Origin: Panicum virgatum
Lineage: Eukaryota > Streptophyta > Magnoliopsida > Poales > Poaceae
DNA: 64,000 nt
Reading direction: 5' to 3'
Assembly: GCF_016808335.1 (NCBI RefSeq)
Contig: NC_053149.1
Span: 15,551,714 to 15,615,713, forward strand
Shown: piece after piece, positions 50,289-62,011 of the stretch
How the letters are laid out: each line of letters begins with the position of its first letter
Position numbering within the stretch: the first letter of the stretch is position 1
Made by a program: the position numbers and the translations under genes
Notes under the pieces: model-generated
What the model was told of the DNA's origin: nothing
Seen by the model: only the letters and a program-made list of their open reading frames with translations
Databases searched by the model: none

Positions 50289-51197
50289 ACGAGCGAGCGT
50301 GGGGACGGCAGCCGGAAATGGTAGGCACACCACGGGCTATGTACACGGTACACAAGCCAGCGCCTTCCCCTCTTTTGTAGGTGCAGAAGAAAATGAATTC
50401 TTTAGTTACTTGTGCTCGTGAACAGTGATTCGTGCTAATCTTTATACATGGGCAACTAAATGAAGTCTATTTGTAAAACCTCTTTAGGGATGAGTGTAAC
50501 TTTTCGCGATGAATCTAATGGCAGTAATTAATTATTAATTGGCTACAGTAATACTACAGTAACCACCTCTAATCGTGCGTTCAAAGGTCGCAATAAATTC
50601 GTCTCGCGAAGTAGCGCAGGGGTTGTGGAGTTAGTTTTGCAAACTGTCTTTATTTAATATCTCTAATTAATGGTCAAAATTACTATAGTTCCTAGCGTAG
50701 CACGAACCAAACATGACCATTGCCACTTAAGTACTTAACACCGGTCGTGCTATGTATGAGAAACGTATTCTGAAATGTTTTTTTTGAAAGGTATTATGGA
50801 GTTTATGAGTTATTAGAAAAAAAGAGTTTGTACTAGTTATATGATACTTTTTAACTTTTGTCATTGTTGCTAGTAGGACTCAGAAGTTCACATTTTTTTA
50901 TTTTTTCCACTGCTTGATAAAAAGAATGCTGATATTAATATTGCTAAGATTATGAAATCATAGCATCGCTTCCACAGTATAAAATGGTACATCAAAGAGG
51001 CGCGCTATACGTAGTAGATTAGTAGTGCGCATAAACTACATTATTTAGTTGGCCTTTCAAAGCAGGTGTGCATGGTCCATGAACGTCGTGGAAATAGAAT
51101 ATAAAGTTGTTACGGAAGTAGCAGTTGTAGTAGTACATACCAAATATGCTACTACTACTAATAACAATAATAATAAAAAATCCAAGAGCAACAACAC
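50289..51197. other. upstream region of the VQ gene
   Basis: 50450-50720 is a MITE-like stretch with TTCGTCTCGCG and ACCAAACATGACC near its right end, without a clear left end. The remainder is AT-rich with no gene. Confidence 0.45.
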
Positions 51198-51200
51198 TTA

Positions 51201-51926
51201 GACCAATTTCAATGGAAGTGTCATAGGAGTGTCATGGACATTAAATTTACTAAGATGTACCAATAGTATGAGGAGAGAGAAGAGATGAGTGTTACTCCTA
51301 TAAAATGTGAGAGGAGAGTGTCATCACTATGACACTCTATTAACACAGTTCTCAATAGGGCTGGAAAAATAGCTCGTGGCTCGTAGCTCGGCTCGGGCTC
51401 GGAACGGCTCGGCTCGGCTCGGAGCAGCTCGCGAGCCTCAAACGAGCCGAGCAGAGCCAGATTTTTTGGCTCGCAAAAATAGCGAGCCGAGCCGAGCCGG
51501 CTCGTTCAGGCTCGCGAGCCGGCTCGCGAGCTCGACCCAATATAGTTTAAGAATAATTTCATAATGATTGATGAATTAATTCTTCATCATTAGTGGTATA
51601 AATTAATATTTATACACATAACATAGCAATTTGTATGTACATAAGAAATATATGCCACATAATTATTGTTATCATTCAAAAATAAATAAATAAATTTATT
51701 TTGAGTTTAGTTCACATTGTTTAGTGTGGCTCGCGAGCCGGCTCGCGAGCCGCCACCGAGCCGAGCCGAGCCTGATTTTCTGGCTCGCAAAAATAGCGAG
51801 CCGAGCCGAGCTCGGCTCGTTCACTTGCCGAGCCGAACCGAGCTTGAGCTCAGCTCGTTTCCAGCCCTAGTTCTCAAGTTTATAGTCTTGGTAAATATGT
51901 TGATGACATTTTCACTGAGACTGGCC
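51201..51926. mobile_element. Tourist-like MITE with a hAT MITE inside
   Basis: Ends GACCAATTTCAATGGAAGTG and TTTTCACTGAGACTGGCC are imperfect inverted repeats flanked by TTA (51198-51200 and 51927-51929). Without the inner element (51356-51869) and one copy of its duplication it is about 204 bp. Confidence 0.75.
51356..51869. mobile_element. hAT-type MITE with GGCTCG repeats
   Basis: 514 bp with perfect 12-bp inverted ends TAGGGCTGGAAA and TTTCCAGCCCTA and a perfect 8-bp duplication GTTCTCAA (51348-51355, 51870-51877). Both arms are filled with GGCTCG/CGAGCC copies, allowing a long stem. The centre is AT-rich. Confidence 0.93.
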
Positions 51927-51929
51927 TTA

Positions 51930-52728
51930 TGCAAACTTTGCAGGGAAGGGCAGATCAAATTAAAAGAAGGGCGGCGTGCCGGGTGCGCGTGGCGGTTGCT
52001 GCGTTAAGCTTGAGAGACGGTGGGGGTGGGGCCCACGGAAACCGCGTCGCCGCAGTCCGCGCTGCCGCGGCTGGTCATCCCAATCCCATCATCCCATGCG
52101 GCCGTGCCGGCGGTCGGCTTGCTGCGGCTGCCGCGCGGGCGGCCGTTGCGGTGCGGGGCCCCGGTGTCCTTTCTAGCTGTGGGCCCGTGCTCATCGTCAT
52201 CCCCTCTGCCCGAAAAGGCTCCCCGCCGCATGCGCCTTCCTCCCGTCCGTCTCCGCAGGCTTGCCAAGAAAGCCAGCCTCGTTCCGGCGTCGAGGCGTGG
52301 ACTCGGTCACCGGCCGCTTCGCTGGACGTGCACAGTTGGGGGCGGGTCAGAGTCCTTGCTGCCCAAGCCACGCACGTGAGTCTCCACGAGTCCACTCCTC
52401 CGCGGACCTACGGGCAGACGAATTAGTTATTCTAACTGGCGCTAGGGCAACAGCTGCTGTATATTTGGTATACACATACAGTTAAATAGACAACTTGTAC
52501 AATGAATCATCTATTTAGTTGTCTATAAGGTATTTAATTCATCCCTTGACATATAAATTATGGTGATCTAGTAAATTTTGATCTTTGTAGTCTTTTTTTG
52601 TGCTTACATGAGAGGATGTTCAATATATTCAAATATTTGAATGAGTCAGTTGAAAAAAAACATATATGTAATATATTAAAATGAATAGGTTCTCATTAAA
52701 CTAGTAGTTCATATTTCAAAATCACAGT
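51930..52728. other. intergenic, partly GC-rich, no gene recognised
   Basis: 51960-52430 is GC-rich and open in several frames without known domains; 52430-52728 is AT-rich. Confidence 0.4.
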
Positions 52729-52887
52729 CACTGCAACAAAAAGGGGTGGTAGCCACGCTTTTATTGCTATGCTGTTAGAAGCGTATCTACATTTTGTATG
52801 GCTGTGCTACTAGACATGGTTGTTGACACGTTTCAATAAAGCGCTTAAGACTTACAATCACTACTGGAGAAGTGGATATTGGTACCA

Positions 52888-53165
52888 GCACGTTAGTGCC
52901 GGTCAACCAGGAGCCGGCACTAACGTGCCTGAACAGTACCCGGCGGGCACGTTAGTGCCCGCTAGCAACCCAGCCGGCACTAACGTGCCATCCCCCAACG
53001 GCCAACAGCGCAGCCACAACGGTCAAAAGCCATCTTAGTGCCGGCTGGGGAGCCTGGCCGGCACTAACTTGGCACGGGCAAGTTAGTGCCGGCTAGTAGT
53101 TCTAGCCGGCACTAAACGTCGATGTTTAGTGCCGGCTAAATCCACTAGCCGGCACTAACTTGCCC
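52888..53165. repeat. subterminal repeats of the inner CACTA, left end
   Basis: About ten GTTAGTGCCGG(C/T) or GCCGGCACTAAC copies, arranged as inverted pairs. In En/Spm elements such repeats bind the transposon-encoded accessory protein. Confidence 0.9.
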
Positions 53166-53334
53166 CGTATAAACCATCCCCTCCTTTCACTCTTCTTTCA
53201 CAGTGCTGCCCATTTTCTCTAAAATTTGTGAGGATTTCATCCATCCAAGTGCACCAAAGTTTAGTAGCTTCTTTCACTCTTCTTTCACGGTGTTTATTCT
53301 TTGTTTCATGCTTTCTAGATAAAGAAAATAGTGA

Positions 53335-53770
53335 TTTTAAGGTTGAGGAAAAATGAGCATAATTTTTCAATTTGTTCATTAATTTGAGCAAAGTAGGATT
53401 GATTAGTTAATTTTTAGAGAAGGTTTACTAGATAGTTTGACTATGACACATTTAGAGTAATTTTTTTGAATTATTTCACGGGGACATGTGTATATGTTAT
53501 TATGCAAAATTTTAAGGATTTCAAGGATGAGGGAAAATGAGCATGATTTATCAATTTGTTCATTAATTTGAGCAAGGTAGAATTATTTGTTGTTTTTTAG
53601 AGAAGGTTTACTAGACTATCACACATTTATAATGATTTTTTCGAATTATTTCATGGTGACATGTGTATATGTTATTGTGCCAATTTATTTTACTATTTAC
53701 TTTAGGTTTACTAGATAGGTGGCCTATGACACATTTACAAATTTTTTTCGAATTACTTAATAGTAACTTG
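53335..53770. repeat. diverged ~184-bp direct repeats in the CACTA leader
   Basis: Two and a half units share TCAATTTGTTCATTAATTTG, AGAAGGTTTACTAGA and ACATGTGTATATGTTATT. They lie between the terminal repeats and the transposase start. Confidence 0.8.
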
Positions 53771-53977
53771 TTTTTAGGGATAATGAGCATGCTTTTTTTA
53801 ATTTGTACATAAGTTCCACAAGAAATAAGTTTCATCGATAGTTTGCATATTCTAATTTCTTTGGATAGTTTGCGTTGGATGTTGAGACATTTATTTGTGT
53901 ATGTTCTTTTAGCGACAATTATGCCAATTTGAGATATGTAGAATTGATTTTTGTTTTTATACGGTAATTAATTACAG

Positions 53978-54829
53978 ATGGACCGGCAATGGATACACGA
54001 CAGTCGGAGCACCTCGGCGTGGATTCAAGGTTTAGATTCTTTTCTCAAGGCGGTAATGGCAAATAGGTCGCCAAAGGGTTTAATGTGTTGTCCATGCAGT
54101 GTTTGCGAAAATAAAAAGAAATTTCGGAAAAGAGATACTCTATGGAATCACCTGGCCTTGAATGGTTTCATGAGTAACTATACCATTTGGACCAAGCACG
54201 GCGAAGTTGGAGTTATGATGGAAGATAATGAAGAAGATGCCGATGATGATAACAACCTTCCAGATTGGGCATGGGTTCATGAAGCAGGTGGCTTTCAAGA
54301 TGAACCAATGGACGAGGGTGAAGCAAATGTTGCACAAGAGGAGCCACCTGACGAGCTAGGTCAGGCGTTGCTTGATGCACAGAAAGACAGTGATATTGTG
54401 AAGGAGGCATTAAAGTTCGAGAAGATGTTGGAGGATCACAAAAGGCCGTTGTTCCCTAGTTGCAAACTGGAGCAGAAGAAGTTGGGTACCACGCTGGAGA
54501 TGCTGAAATGGAAGGCAACTAATGGTGTCACCGATAAGGGATTTGGTGAGATATTAAAGATTGTAAAGAACATGCTTCCTGAGGGTAATGAACTGCCGTC
54601 AACAACATACGAAGCTAAAAAGATGGTTTGCCCTCTTGGATTGGACGTGCAGAAGATTCACGCTTGTCCTAACGACTGCATCCTGTATCGAGGCGAATAT
54701 GAGAACTTGGAAGCTTGTCCTGTTTGCAGCGCTTTGCGGTATAAGATCAGGCGAGATGATATATGTGATGTTGATGGGCAGCCGGTAAAGAAGAGAGTTC
54801 CCGCAAAATATGTTCGATTGCTTGAATAG
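53978..54829 (+). pseudogene. CACTA transposase N-terminal fragment
   Basis: 283 residues starting MDRQWIHDSR. It shows the transposase-associated domain: WIQGLDSFLKAV, then CPCSVCENKKKF and a downstream HLALNGFMSNYTIW. A Tnp2-type segment follows (CPLGLDVQKIHACPNDCILY and CPVCSALRYKI). The frame stops at 54827-54829, where full-length transposases continue into the catalytic core, which is absent here. So the element is defective. The start is well supported by the conserved MDR.W opening. Confidence 0.88.
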
Positions 54830-55089
54830 TATCAAGGTCCCGTCTGGGTACTCCTCAAATATACTATAAATTCTATAAGCTACACATAATTGATAATGGA
54901 AGCATATTAGTTAATTTACTTCAATTACTATTATTATTGTATAGATATAATTAATAATATGATTAAAAATAAACATATCAATTTTTGTTATATTAATCTA
55001 ATTATTAAGCCTATTATGAATAAATTTACTAGTATTAAAAATTTTGTGGAAAAGAGATTTGGTGCGGCCAAATTTTCTTTCCCGCCAGT

Positions 55090-55800
55090 TTAGACAGATT
55101 AGTGCCGGTTGGTAATACTAAACAGCACTAACGTTCGTATGTTAGTGCCGGCTAGGATTACCAGCCGGCACTAACTTGTCCCGATGATGTCACAGGGGGC
55201 ACGTTAGTGCCGGCTGATAATACCAGCCGGCACTAACCAAACACTCTCCAACAAATCCCCTTCCCTTCTCTCCCACAAATCACAATTTTCAGATCGACAT
55301 CGTCGCCCCAGCCACGCGTCCTGCTCGCTCGCCCGCGCGCATGCGCCGCCGCCCCAGCTCCCGGCCGCGCGTGGATCCCCAGCCGGCCCTCGCCCACGTG
55401 CACCGCTGCGGGTCGCCATCGACCTCCTCGGCCCGACACGCCGTGCCTGCCGCGCAGCCCTACGCGTCCCCCGGCCGCCGTGCCGACGCCGCCCCGACGC
55501 CGCCCTGCCCCCGCCGCCCCAACCTCATCTCGAAGTCCGCGCCCCGACCTCGTCATCCTCGGCACCCCGACGCCGCCCTGCGCCGGCCCCGTGCGCCGCC
55601 GCCACGACCTCGTCCCCGGCGCCGCGCCCCGACGTCGCCCTGCACCGGCCACGACCACCACGGGTGCACTCTTGGTAAGGCCGATGTTCCGGTCCTTTGC
55701 TTGCTTCACTTCCTCTCACTGCGCCGTTGTCTACCCCTGCTTCCTCGCCCAGGCTTTTGCTGCCCACTGTCGGCAGCACGCCATGCTTAACCCTTAGCAA
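55090..55800 (+). other. internal subterminal-type repeat cluster followed by a GC-rich leader-like region
   Basis: Six GTTAGTGCCGG/CCGGCACTAA copies at 55097-55240, then a C-rich stretch (55250-55800) like a leader or GC-rich first exon. The frames in it have no known domain. The arrangement copies the left end of the element and may mark the 5' end of the second CACTA gene or a captured copy. Confidence 0.5.
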
Positions 55801-56872
55801 TTAGCACCGGTACGGGTAGCCGAGAAGCTGATCTTACTGTTCGATCATCTCCCATTAGAGGGAGGACACCGAGGAAGCCATCACAACCCTTAGAACACTC
55901 GCGAGACAAATTCTTTTGCTGTGTTCTTGTCAAACCAATTCCTTTGCTCTAGGATTCAGATTCCTATTTTTCCCCCATATTCGTGTTTATGCAGTTTTTA
56001 GTTTTCTTTTTCAGTGTAGAGGAAATAGAAGCAAGTAAATATTGATGAAGTGTTCCATTGCGATTACATTCAGGTGGTTCCTTATCTTTCTATCTGTGGC
56101 AGATGTAGCCTTCGAGCTTTAACTGAGCTTGCAATCAAATTTCTAGATGCAAGATAACCTGAATTTACTTTGATGTGTTCAGCAGTGTGCCATCTGCTTC
56201 TGAATTTTATCAATTGATTTATATTACCTTATTGTACCATACAGCTACTGTAATTTTAGACCTTTAGTACTGGCTTCTATCACTGCAGTTTATAACATGC
56301 CAGTTCATGTGCTAGACTGCAGATAGTCATGTTGGTTTCTAGCTGCTAAGGAAAATGCCTTAGTGTGTGCCAAGGCAAAGTTGCTGCTAAGAAATTCTTA
56401 GCTTCCTTATATTTGCAAGGCCAGTTTGACCAGTTATTTTTTATCAGGCTAACACTTGGCACTTCCATCGAATTAGTATTACCACTGCCATACCAATATA
56501 GCTACTTATGCAGACATTCCCATTTATGTATTAACTTGATAGAAGTGCAATATAGGATGTTAATATCCTGTTTTGAGTACACTCACACTTAACCCTTCTT
56601 AAGGTTTTGAGTTATACTTTATGATAGAAGTGCAATATAGGATGTTAATATCTCTCACCTAATTTATTTCTTTTTAAATAAATATTTGCTATACTTTATG
56701 ACATTTTCTGGATATATTTTATCTAAAGATTAAACACTACCTAAAGCTTGCATTTTGAAGGCAAGGATTGCTGAAGTATATACTGGTGATAGCTTAAGCT
56801 CCTAAAATAAGTCGATAGGCAAATGAAAGTGTAAAAAATAGATGCATTCTTCTCACAGGTACCAAGATCTAG

Positions 56873-57459
56873 GTGTACGACTCGTTAAGGCAAGATAAAT
56901 CAAAGTACCAAGATCTCATCGAGGTGATAAATACTGCATGGAGTCGCTACCTCCGCAAACACATAGGCTTGAAAGGTGAAATCGAGCCTCTTCGTTGGCT
57001 GACCGATTTTCCGGTATGAATATATTCTCGCTACTAGTGTCATTCATAATAAACATCAGGAAAATTTTATATTGTAACTCACATTTGCCCATAGTGTTGG
57101 AGACAGGAGCTAGAAAACAACTTATGTGGATACTACGTATGCGAGTGGATCAACACCTATGCGAGTGAAAAAGGGCAAATGACACAGGAGGCATTCAATG
57201 TACATGAGCACAATCATATCTGCTCATTATTTTAATTCATTATTTTTTATTCTAATGTTTTTATCTGAAAATATGACAGTGTTGGAGGATGAAAGAAGAA
57301 CTCATTGAAATGGCTCGGGTCAAGGCAATTCAAGAAGCTATGTGCGGATTCCTGCTCGATGAAGTCATAAATCCTAAGGGGGAATTTCATGGCGATCTCT
57401 GTACAAGCGTCACCAAAGAAGATCCGACGACGAGGAAGCTGATACGTTACTACAGTTGA
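56873..57459 (+). pseudogene. Ulp1-like (C48 peptidase) remnant of the CACTA element
   Basis: Three exons (56873-57013, 57095-57199, 57280-57459) join at GT-AG sites. The second encodes CWRQELENNLCGYYVCEWI, matching the Gln/Cys part of the SUMO-protease-like domain carried by many grass transposons. The first gives VYDSL and a Leu/Trp-rich helix; the third ends at TGA. The His/Asp part of the catalytic set was not seen upstream, so the domain is probably incomplete. Confidence 0.65.
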
Positions 57460-57739
57460 TGCTTAATAATTTGTAATATTTCAAGTACTTTTGAACTCCT
57501 AAGTGTTCCATATATGAACTCTATATGTATGTACATATATTATATGTATGTAATATTATATTAGTGTGATGCGATCCTAATATTAGTGTGCAATAAGTTA
57601 ATAATACGGTTCTAATATTATTGTGCAATACGGTACTAATATGGTCCTAGTATTAGTCTGCAATACGGTCCTAATATGATACAAATACGCATAGCAATAT
57701 GTATAAAAACAAAAAGAAAAGAAAAAAAAGAGAAAAACA

Positions 57740-57862
57740 TTTAGTGCCGGCCAGTAATACCAGCCGGCACTAAAGTGGATGCCTGAGACCGCTCGTGGCC
57801 GCGCACGTTAGTGCCGGTCAAAGTAGCCGGCACTAACGTGTTGTTACGTTAGTGCCGGCCAT
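57740..57862. repeat. internal subterminal-type repeats before the 4-kb insertion
   Basis: Five TTAGTGCCGG/CCGGCACTAA copies. They belong to the CACTA right-end zone, which continues at 61938 after the insertion. Confidence 0.8.
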
Positions 57863-60800
57863 TTTAACACCTCCGGTGTTTAGCACTGTTTAAAAATGCA
57901 ATTAACGTCAAATGACACATTAAACCCTAGTTTTGTGTTTACTTAAAAGTCAGAATTCCGTTAAATACACCAAAATGTCAACTCTCACACCTTTGCTCAA
58001 ATGAACTTTTGCCCAAAACGAAAGTTGTAGAGTTTGACAAGATTAACAACTTTCTTGTTCAAAGTTTTTCAAGTTCTAACATGAAATTTGGAGTTAGCCC
58101 CGAAAAACAAGTGTGTGCATTAAACTTGAATTCAAATTTTAAACTTTCAAATCATCGCTCAAACGAATTTTTGCCTGAAAGGAAAGTTGTAGGAAAGTTA
58201 ATTTTGAACAACTTTCGTGTTCAAATTTTTTCGAGTTTCAATTGAAAATTTCGAGTTTGAACTGAGTCAAACCGTTGACCTTTCTTTTCTCTCTCCACTC
58301 CCTTTCTCTCTCTCTCCCTCGCTGACCCTCCCCTCTCTGCGCGCGCAGGCATTTGAGCGCGCCCGCGCGTGCGCTCGCTGCGCCGCTGCCGTGCTCGCTG
58401 CCCTGCTGCCGCCCCGCTGCTGCCTCGCTGCGCCGCGCCATCACCACCCCACTCGAGCGCGCCCGCCGCCCGCCACGGCACCCGCTCGCCATCATCGCCC
58501 TGCGCGCCTGCGGCGCCATTGCTGCTTCGCCGCCCGGCCGCGCCACCGACACCTCCCTTCCCTCTCCCCACACGCCACTGCCCAACCAGCCCCGCACGCA
58601 CGCCATTGGCCCCGGGGACGCGACGAGTGAGCCTGCTGCCACTCCGCGACGCCGCCGTAGCGACAAGCGAGCCCGGCCGGCGCCGTGCCTTCACCCCGCG
58701 CCCCTCCCCTGCCGAGCTTCCCCCTCTCTAGTTGCCTTCCCAGGAGCCGTTCTCGCATCCCCGCTCCACTCCCCTCCCTCTCCTAGAGCCTCTCCTCCTC
58801 GCCCTTGCCCAGGGACGCCGCACGCCGCCCGCTGCCCGCCATTGCCGCCGCCGAGCACCACCTCACCGCGGAGCCCCCTTCCCCGCCCTTCCTCGCCTCC
58901 AATGGACTCCCTAGATAGCTTCTACTCGCCTCCGTGAAGCTCCCAGACCCGCTCGCCTCCGCCCCGGACTGCCGGAGCGCCGCCGCCCGCTACAGCCGCC
59001 GCCGCCGCCGCCGCCGCTCCCTGTTCGCCGTGGCCGGCCCTCCACAAGCCACCCCGACCCCGATTCGACCCACCACGGGGTAGCTCTCGGTCCCCTCTCC
59101 CTTTTCCCCGCATCTCCCCCACCTCCGGCGAGCTCCCTCGCCGGGAAACGGGCCGCCGCCGCCTCATTTGTCTCCTACCTCCGGCCAGGACCCCTGCGCG
59201 ATTAGTTTTAGATTTCCAGGGGGTTTTGTGAAAGTTCCAGGGCCCCCTTTGCAAATATGTGTTTATGTTTTCTAGTTTTTCTAGTGAACTTGTAAAATCG
59301 ATGTAAATTCGTAGAAAAATCAGAAAAATTCAAACTCAACTGTTCTGAGTTCTTTGTGACTAGATCTATGACTTTCGTTACATTCACTTTTTCTTTTGCT
59401 CAATAGTTTTTGATTTATTTAAAATACAAAGAAAGTGTAGCTTTTATTAGATCTCAAGTTACATGCATGAGCTGTTAGCCATTTTTCGTCAGTGAGTTAC
59501 ATGTTAGATGTATAACCTTGTGTAAAAGTTTCGTGGACAGTTGACATGCCTAGCTACCAGTTTATTTAAATCTTGATGTATGCCTAGGATAGATAGTTTT
59601 AATTATCTAAGTGGTTATGATATGTTTCATGAGTTCAAACTTTTACAGTACTTGTATTTTCGTTACCAAAGTCTAAAAAAAAGTTTGACAATTTTTAGTT
59701 AAATCCAACTGGTCCAAATGATTTATGGAGAGGGTAGATACAATAAATCATGAAAAATAGTTCTTGCGCATGAAAAATTCTAATAATTTTTATAAGAGTT
59801 AACTTTGAGTCTACAACCATTCTGGTAAAAGATGAAGCTCTGGAACCTTCTATTTTTGTCTGTAGGTTTTAAACTAGGTTGTTGTAGCTTTATTTTGTCC
59901 TATTTATCATGCCCTGTGTATTGCTCTTTTAAATCTGAAAAATTTTCAGTAGACTCACCATCAGTTTAGGAGTGCTCAGTAAAAATTTTAGCATCTTTAC
60001 TTGTAGGGTTTGTTCTGTATAAATAAATCTTAATCATAGTAGTGGCTGTTTAATGTATTTTTAGTGGTTAATATGCTGCATGAAATGGGCTGAAAATTTC
60101 ACAGTAGTCAAGTTACTCAGACCTGTACCTTGCATAAAAATTTCAAACCCAGAATCTCTGTGTAACTTTAGTTATGATAAGGACATGCTTAACCTAGTAA
60201 TAAATGAGAAAAATCCTTTCTTTTGCTGCATAGGGATAAAAGGTAAAATCCCCCTAGTTACTTTGTGAAGTCAGATATAATGATTTTTACTCTATAAATG
60301 ATTGCCCAAGGAGATGTAGAGAAATTATTTTACAATTTTATAATGAATTAAATTAAGATTGTTACCATCACCACAACTCACACATATGCATTCGTGTAGA
60401 TTTGACTACTCTTGCCAATGGTACGTACGAGCTGGTGCCGGAGTCCGAGGGTGAGCAGCGTGAAGCTCAAGTTAACCTAACTGAAATCACTGAAGACCTG
60501 AACCAGAGTTCAGAAGAGCCCAAGGCTGCTCCGCTCATGAAGACAAGCCCCGGAGCATGTCCTACCTATTTTAAATTTATGCAACTATTTATATTCCTAT
60601 TTATTTGTGCATTTAAGTTGCGGAATTGTTTGGAACCTTAGTTGCATGATCCTATGTACCTATACTTGAACACTAGTATGTGTAGGTCGCTAGTTGGCTA
60701 TGCTAATGGTTCGGTAGAAGTCGAGTGATTTCCTGTCACTCGCGAGCTCATAGGAGTTGAATGCTTACTACGCACTGCAATATAAGGTTTACGGGCGGGG

Positions 60801-61932
60801 TTGTTGTACTTGTGGTACCCCGTCTGTTTAGTGAAAATGGATAAGGCCGCGGTGTGTGGTAGTGGTGGTTAAGCGTTTGAACGTACTAACCACATGCCGA
60901 GAATATGATAATCGGTAAGCTTAAGTACCTGATGGAACCGCCCGTGGAACATACTCCCCACTGTCTGGTCTTTGGTCACACACGGGTGTAGGGCACCCTA
61001 GGGCGGTGGGCCTGTTTCATGCCCGGGGGAAAAAGGGAAAAGTCGCGTGGGTGATTGCATTCCCCATGCGTGTGTTTAGGTCTGCCTGACCAGGTTAACA
61101 AATTCGATTCGAATCGTCCGTCTCTCACGGATATTGAGACTGCTTAACCCTTTTGCCACATAGAGTAAGAAGTGGAACAATGATGATGAGAATTATGATT
61201 GAATGATGTAAAATAATTGTTTTTCACCATGTATGCTTTTGGATAGATGCTAATGTAGAATGGTTAATTGAACTAGAACTTGGAAGCTAAAATCGGAAAG
61301 TAAGGACTTACTCTTTATTGCTTTTCGGCAAAAACAAAACCCCTCCAGCCAGAAGCCTTGCATGTCTAGTTAAAGGGTTAAATATATCCTAGTCGGGTAA
61401 GCCTTGCTGAGTATTAGAATACTCAGCCTTGCTTGTGGCTCCACTTTATTTTCAGGTGATACGTTTGAAAATCAGATAGCTAGTTTGACCTGGCCGTGTG
61501 TTTTACCTCCTGATTGGTCGGTGGAGTGGGATACGACTCCGGCTAACGATGACAATGCCGAGTGATGTCATGTACGTGCTTCATCATGACATCTTATATC
61601 GTCGTTTAGTACTCGCTTCATTTCCGCTGCAATGAACTCTGAACTAATTTCAATTTGAACTTCAAGTACCTTTCGGAGATTTCGAACTTGGTTTGTAATA
61701 ATTAAGTTAAGACTCTGTAATGTAATGTATCTGTGAATTATTGTACTCTCTGGACTCACCTTCATGTGGGTTACATGTAATCTTTGGGTTCGATCGACGC
61801 TCAGGTGGATTCTTCGGGACTTTACCCGACAGCCCCGCCGGATTACTCCGTTTGAAGTGCGTGTTAGCCGGGATTACCTTTAAGGGATGGTTAGCGCACT
61901 TGAGCCGGATTAATTTGGGCGGTACTGCCACA
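57863..61932. mobile_element. probable ~4.07-kb solo LTR inserted in the CACTA right end
   Basis: It interrupts the subterminal repeats. The left end TTTAACACCTCCGGTGTT looks like a mutated TGTAACACC; the right end is GGTACTGCCACA. Flanks GCCAT (57858-57862) and GCTAT (61933-61937) differ by one base. Very long LTRs starting TGTAACACC occur in Tekay-type chromoviruses, so that is my best guess. It holds a GC-rich block (58280-59220), AT-rich spacers and an open frame at 60402-60641 with no known domain. A 4-kb insertion of another kind cannot be excluded. Confidence 0.5.
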
Positions 61933-61937
61933 GCTAT

Positions 61938-61990
61938 TTAGTGCCGGTCCCTGTGACCGGCACTAACACGTCCTGTGACCGGCACTAATA
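61938..61990. repeat. subterminal repeats of the inner CACTA, right end
   Basis: TTAGTGCCGG and two CCGGCACTAA copies, 20 bases before the right terminus. Confidence 0.85.
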
Positions 61991-62011
61991 AGCCTTTCTC
62001 CAACAGTGAAT

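Larger units (their letters stand above)
52859..62008 (+). mobile_element. inner CACTA (En/Spm) transposon, defective
   Basis: Ends CACTACTGGAGAAGTGG and CCTTTCTCCAACAGTG (inverted, 13 of 17 matching) with a perfect 3-bp AAT duplication (52856-52858, 62009-62011). Subterminal GTTAGTGCCGGC/GCCGGCACTAAC copies occur in both directions at 52888-53160 and 61938-61985, plus two internal clusters (55090-55240, 57740-57860). It contains the transposase N-terminus, a Ulp1-like remnant and a 4-kb insertion. The catalytic transposase core is missing. Confidence 0.92.

Noticed and set aside
51929..52426. 165-codon plus-strand frame
   Set aside because: GC-rich region with competing frames, no domain, begins inside repeat-rich DNA.
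58217..59254. Pro/Ala/Arg-rich frames in the 4-kb insertion
   Set aside because: High GC with CCG-rich sequence; frames on both strands and no recognisable domain.
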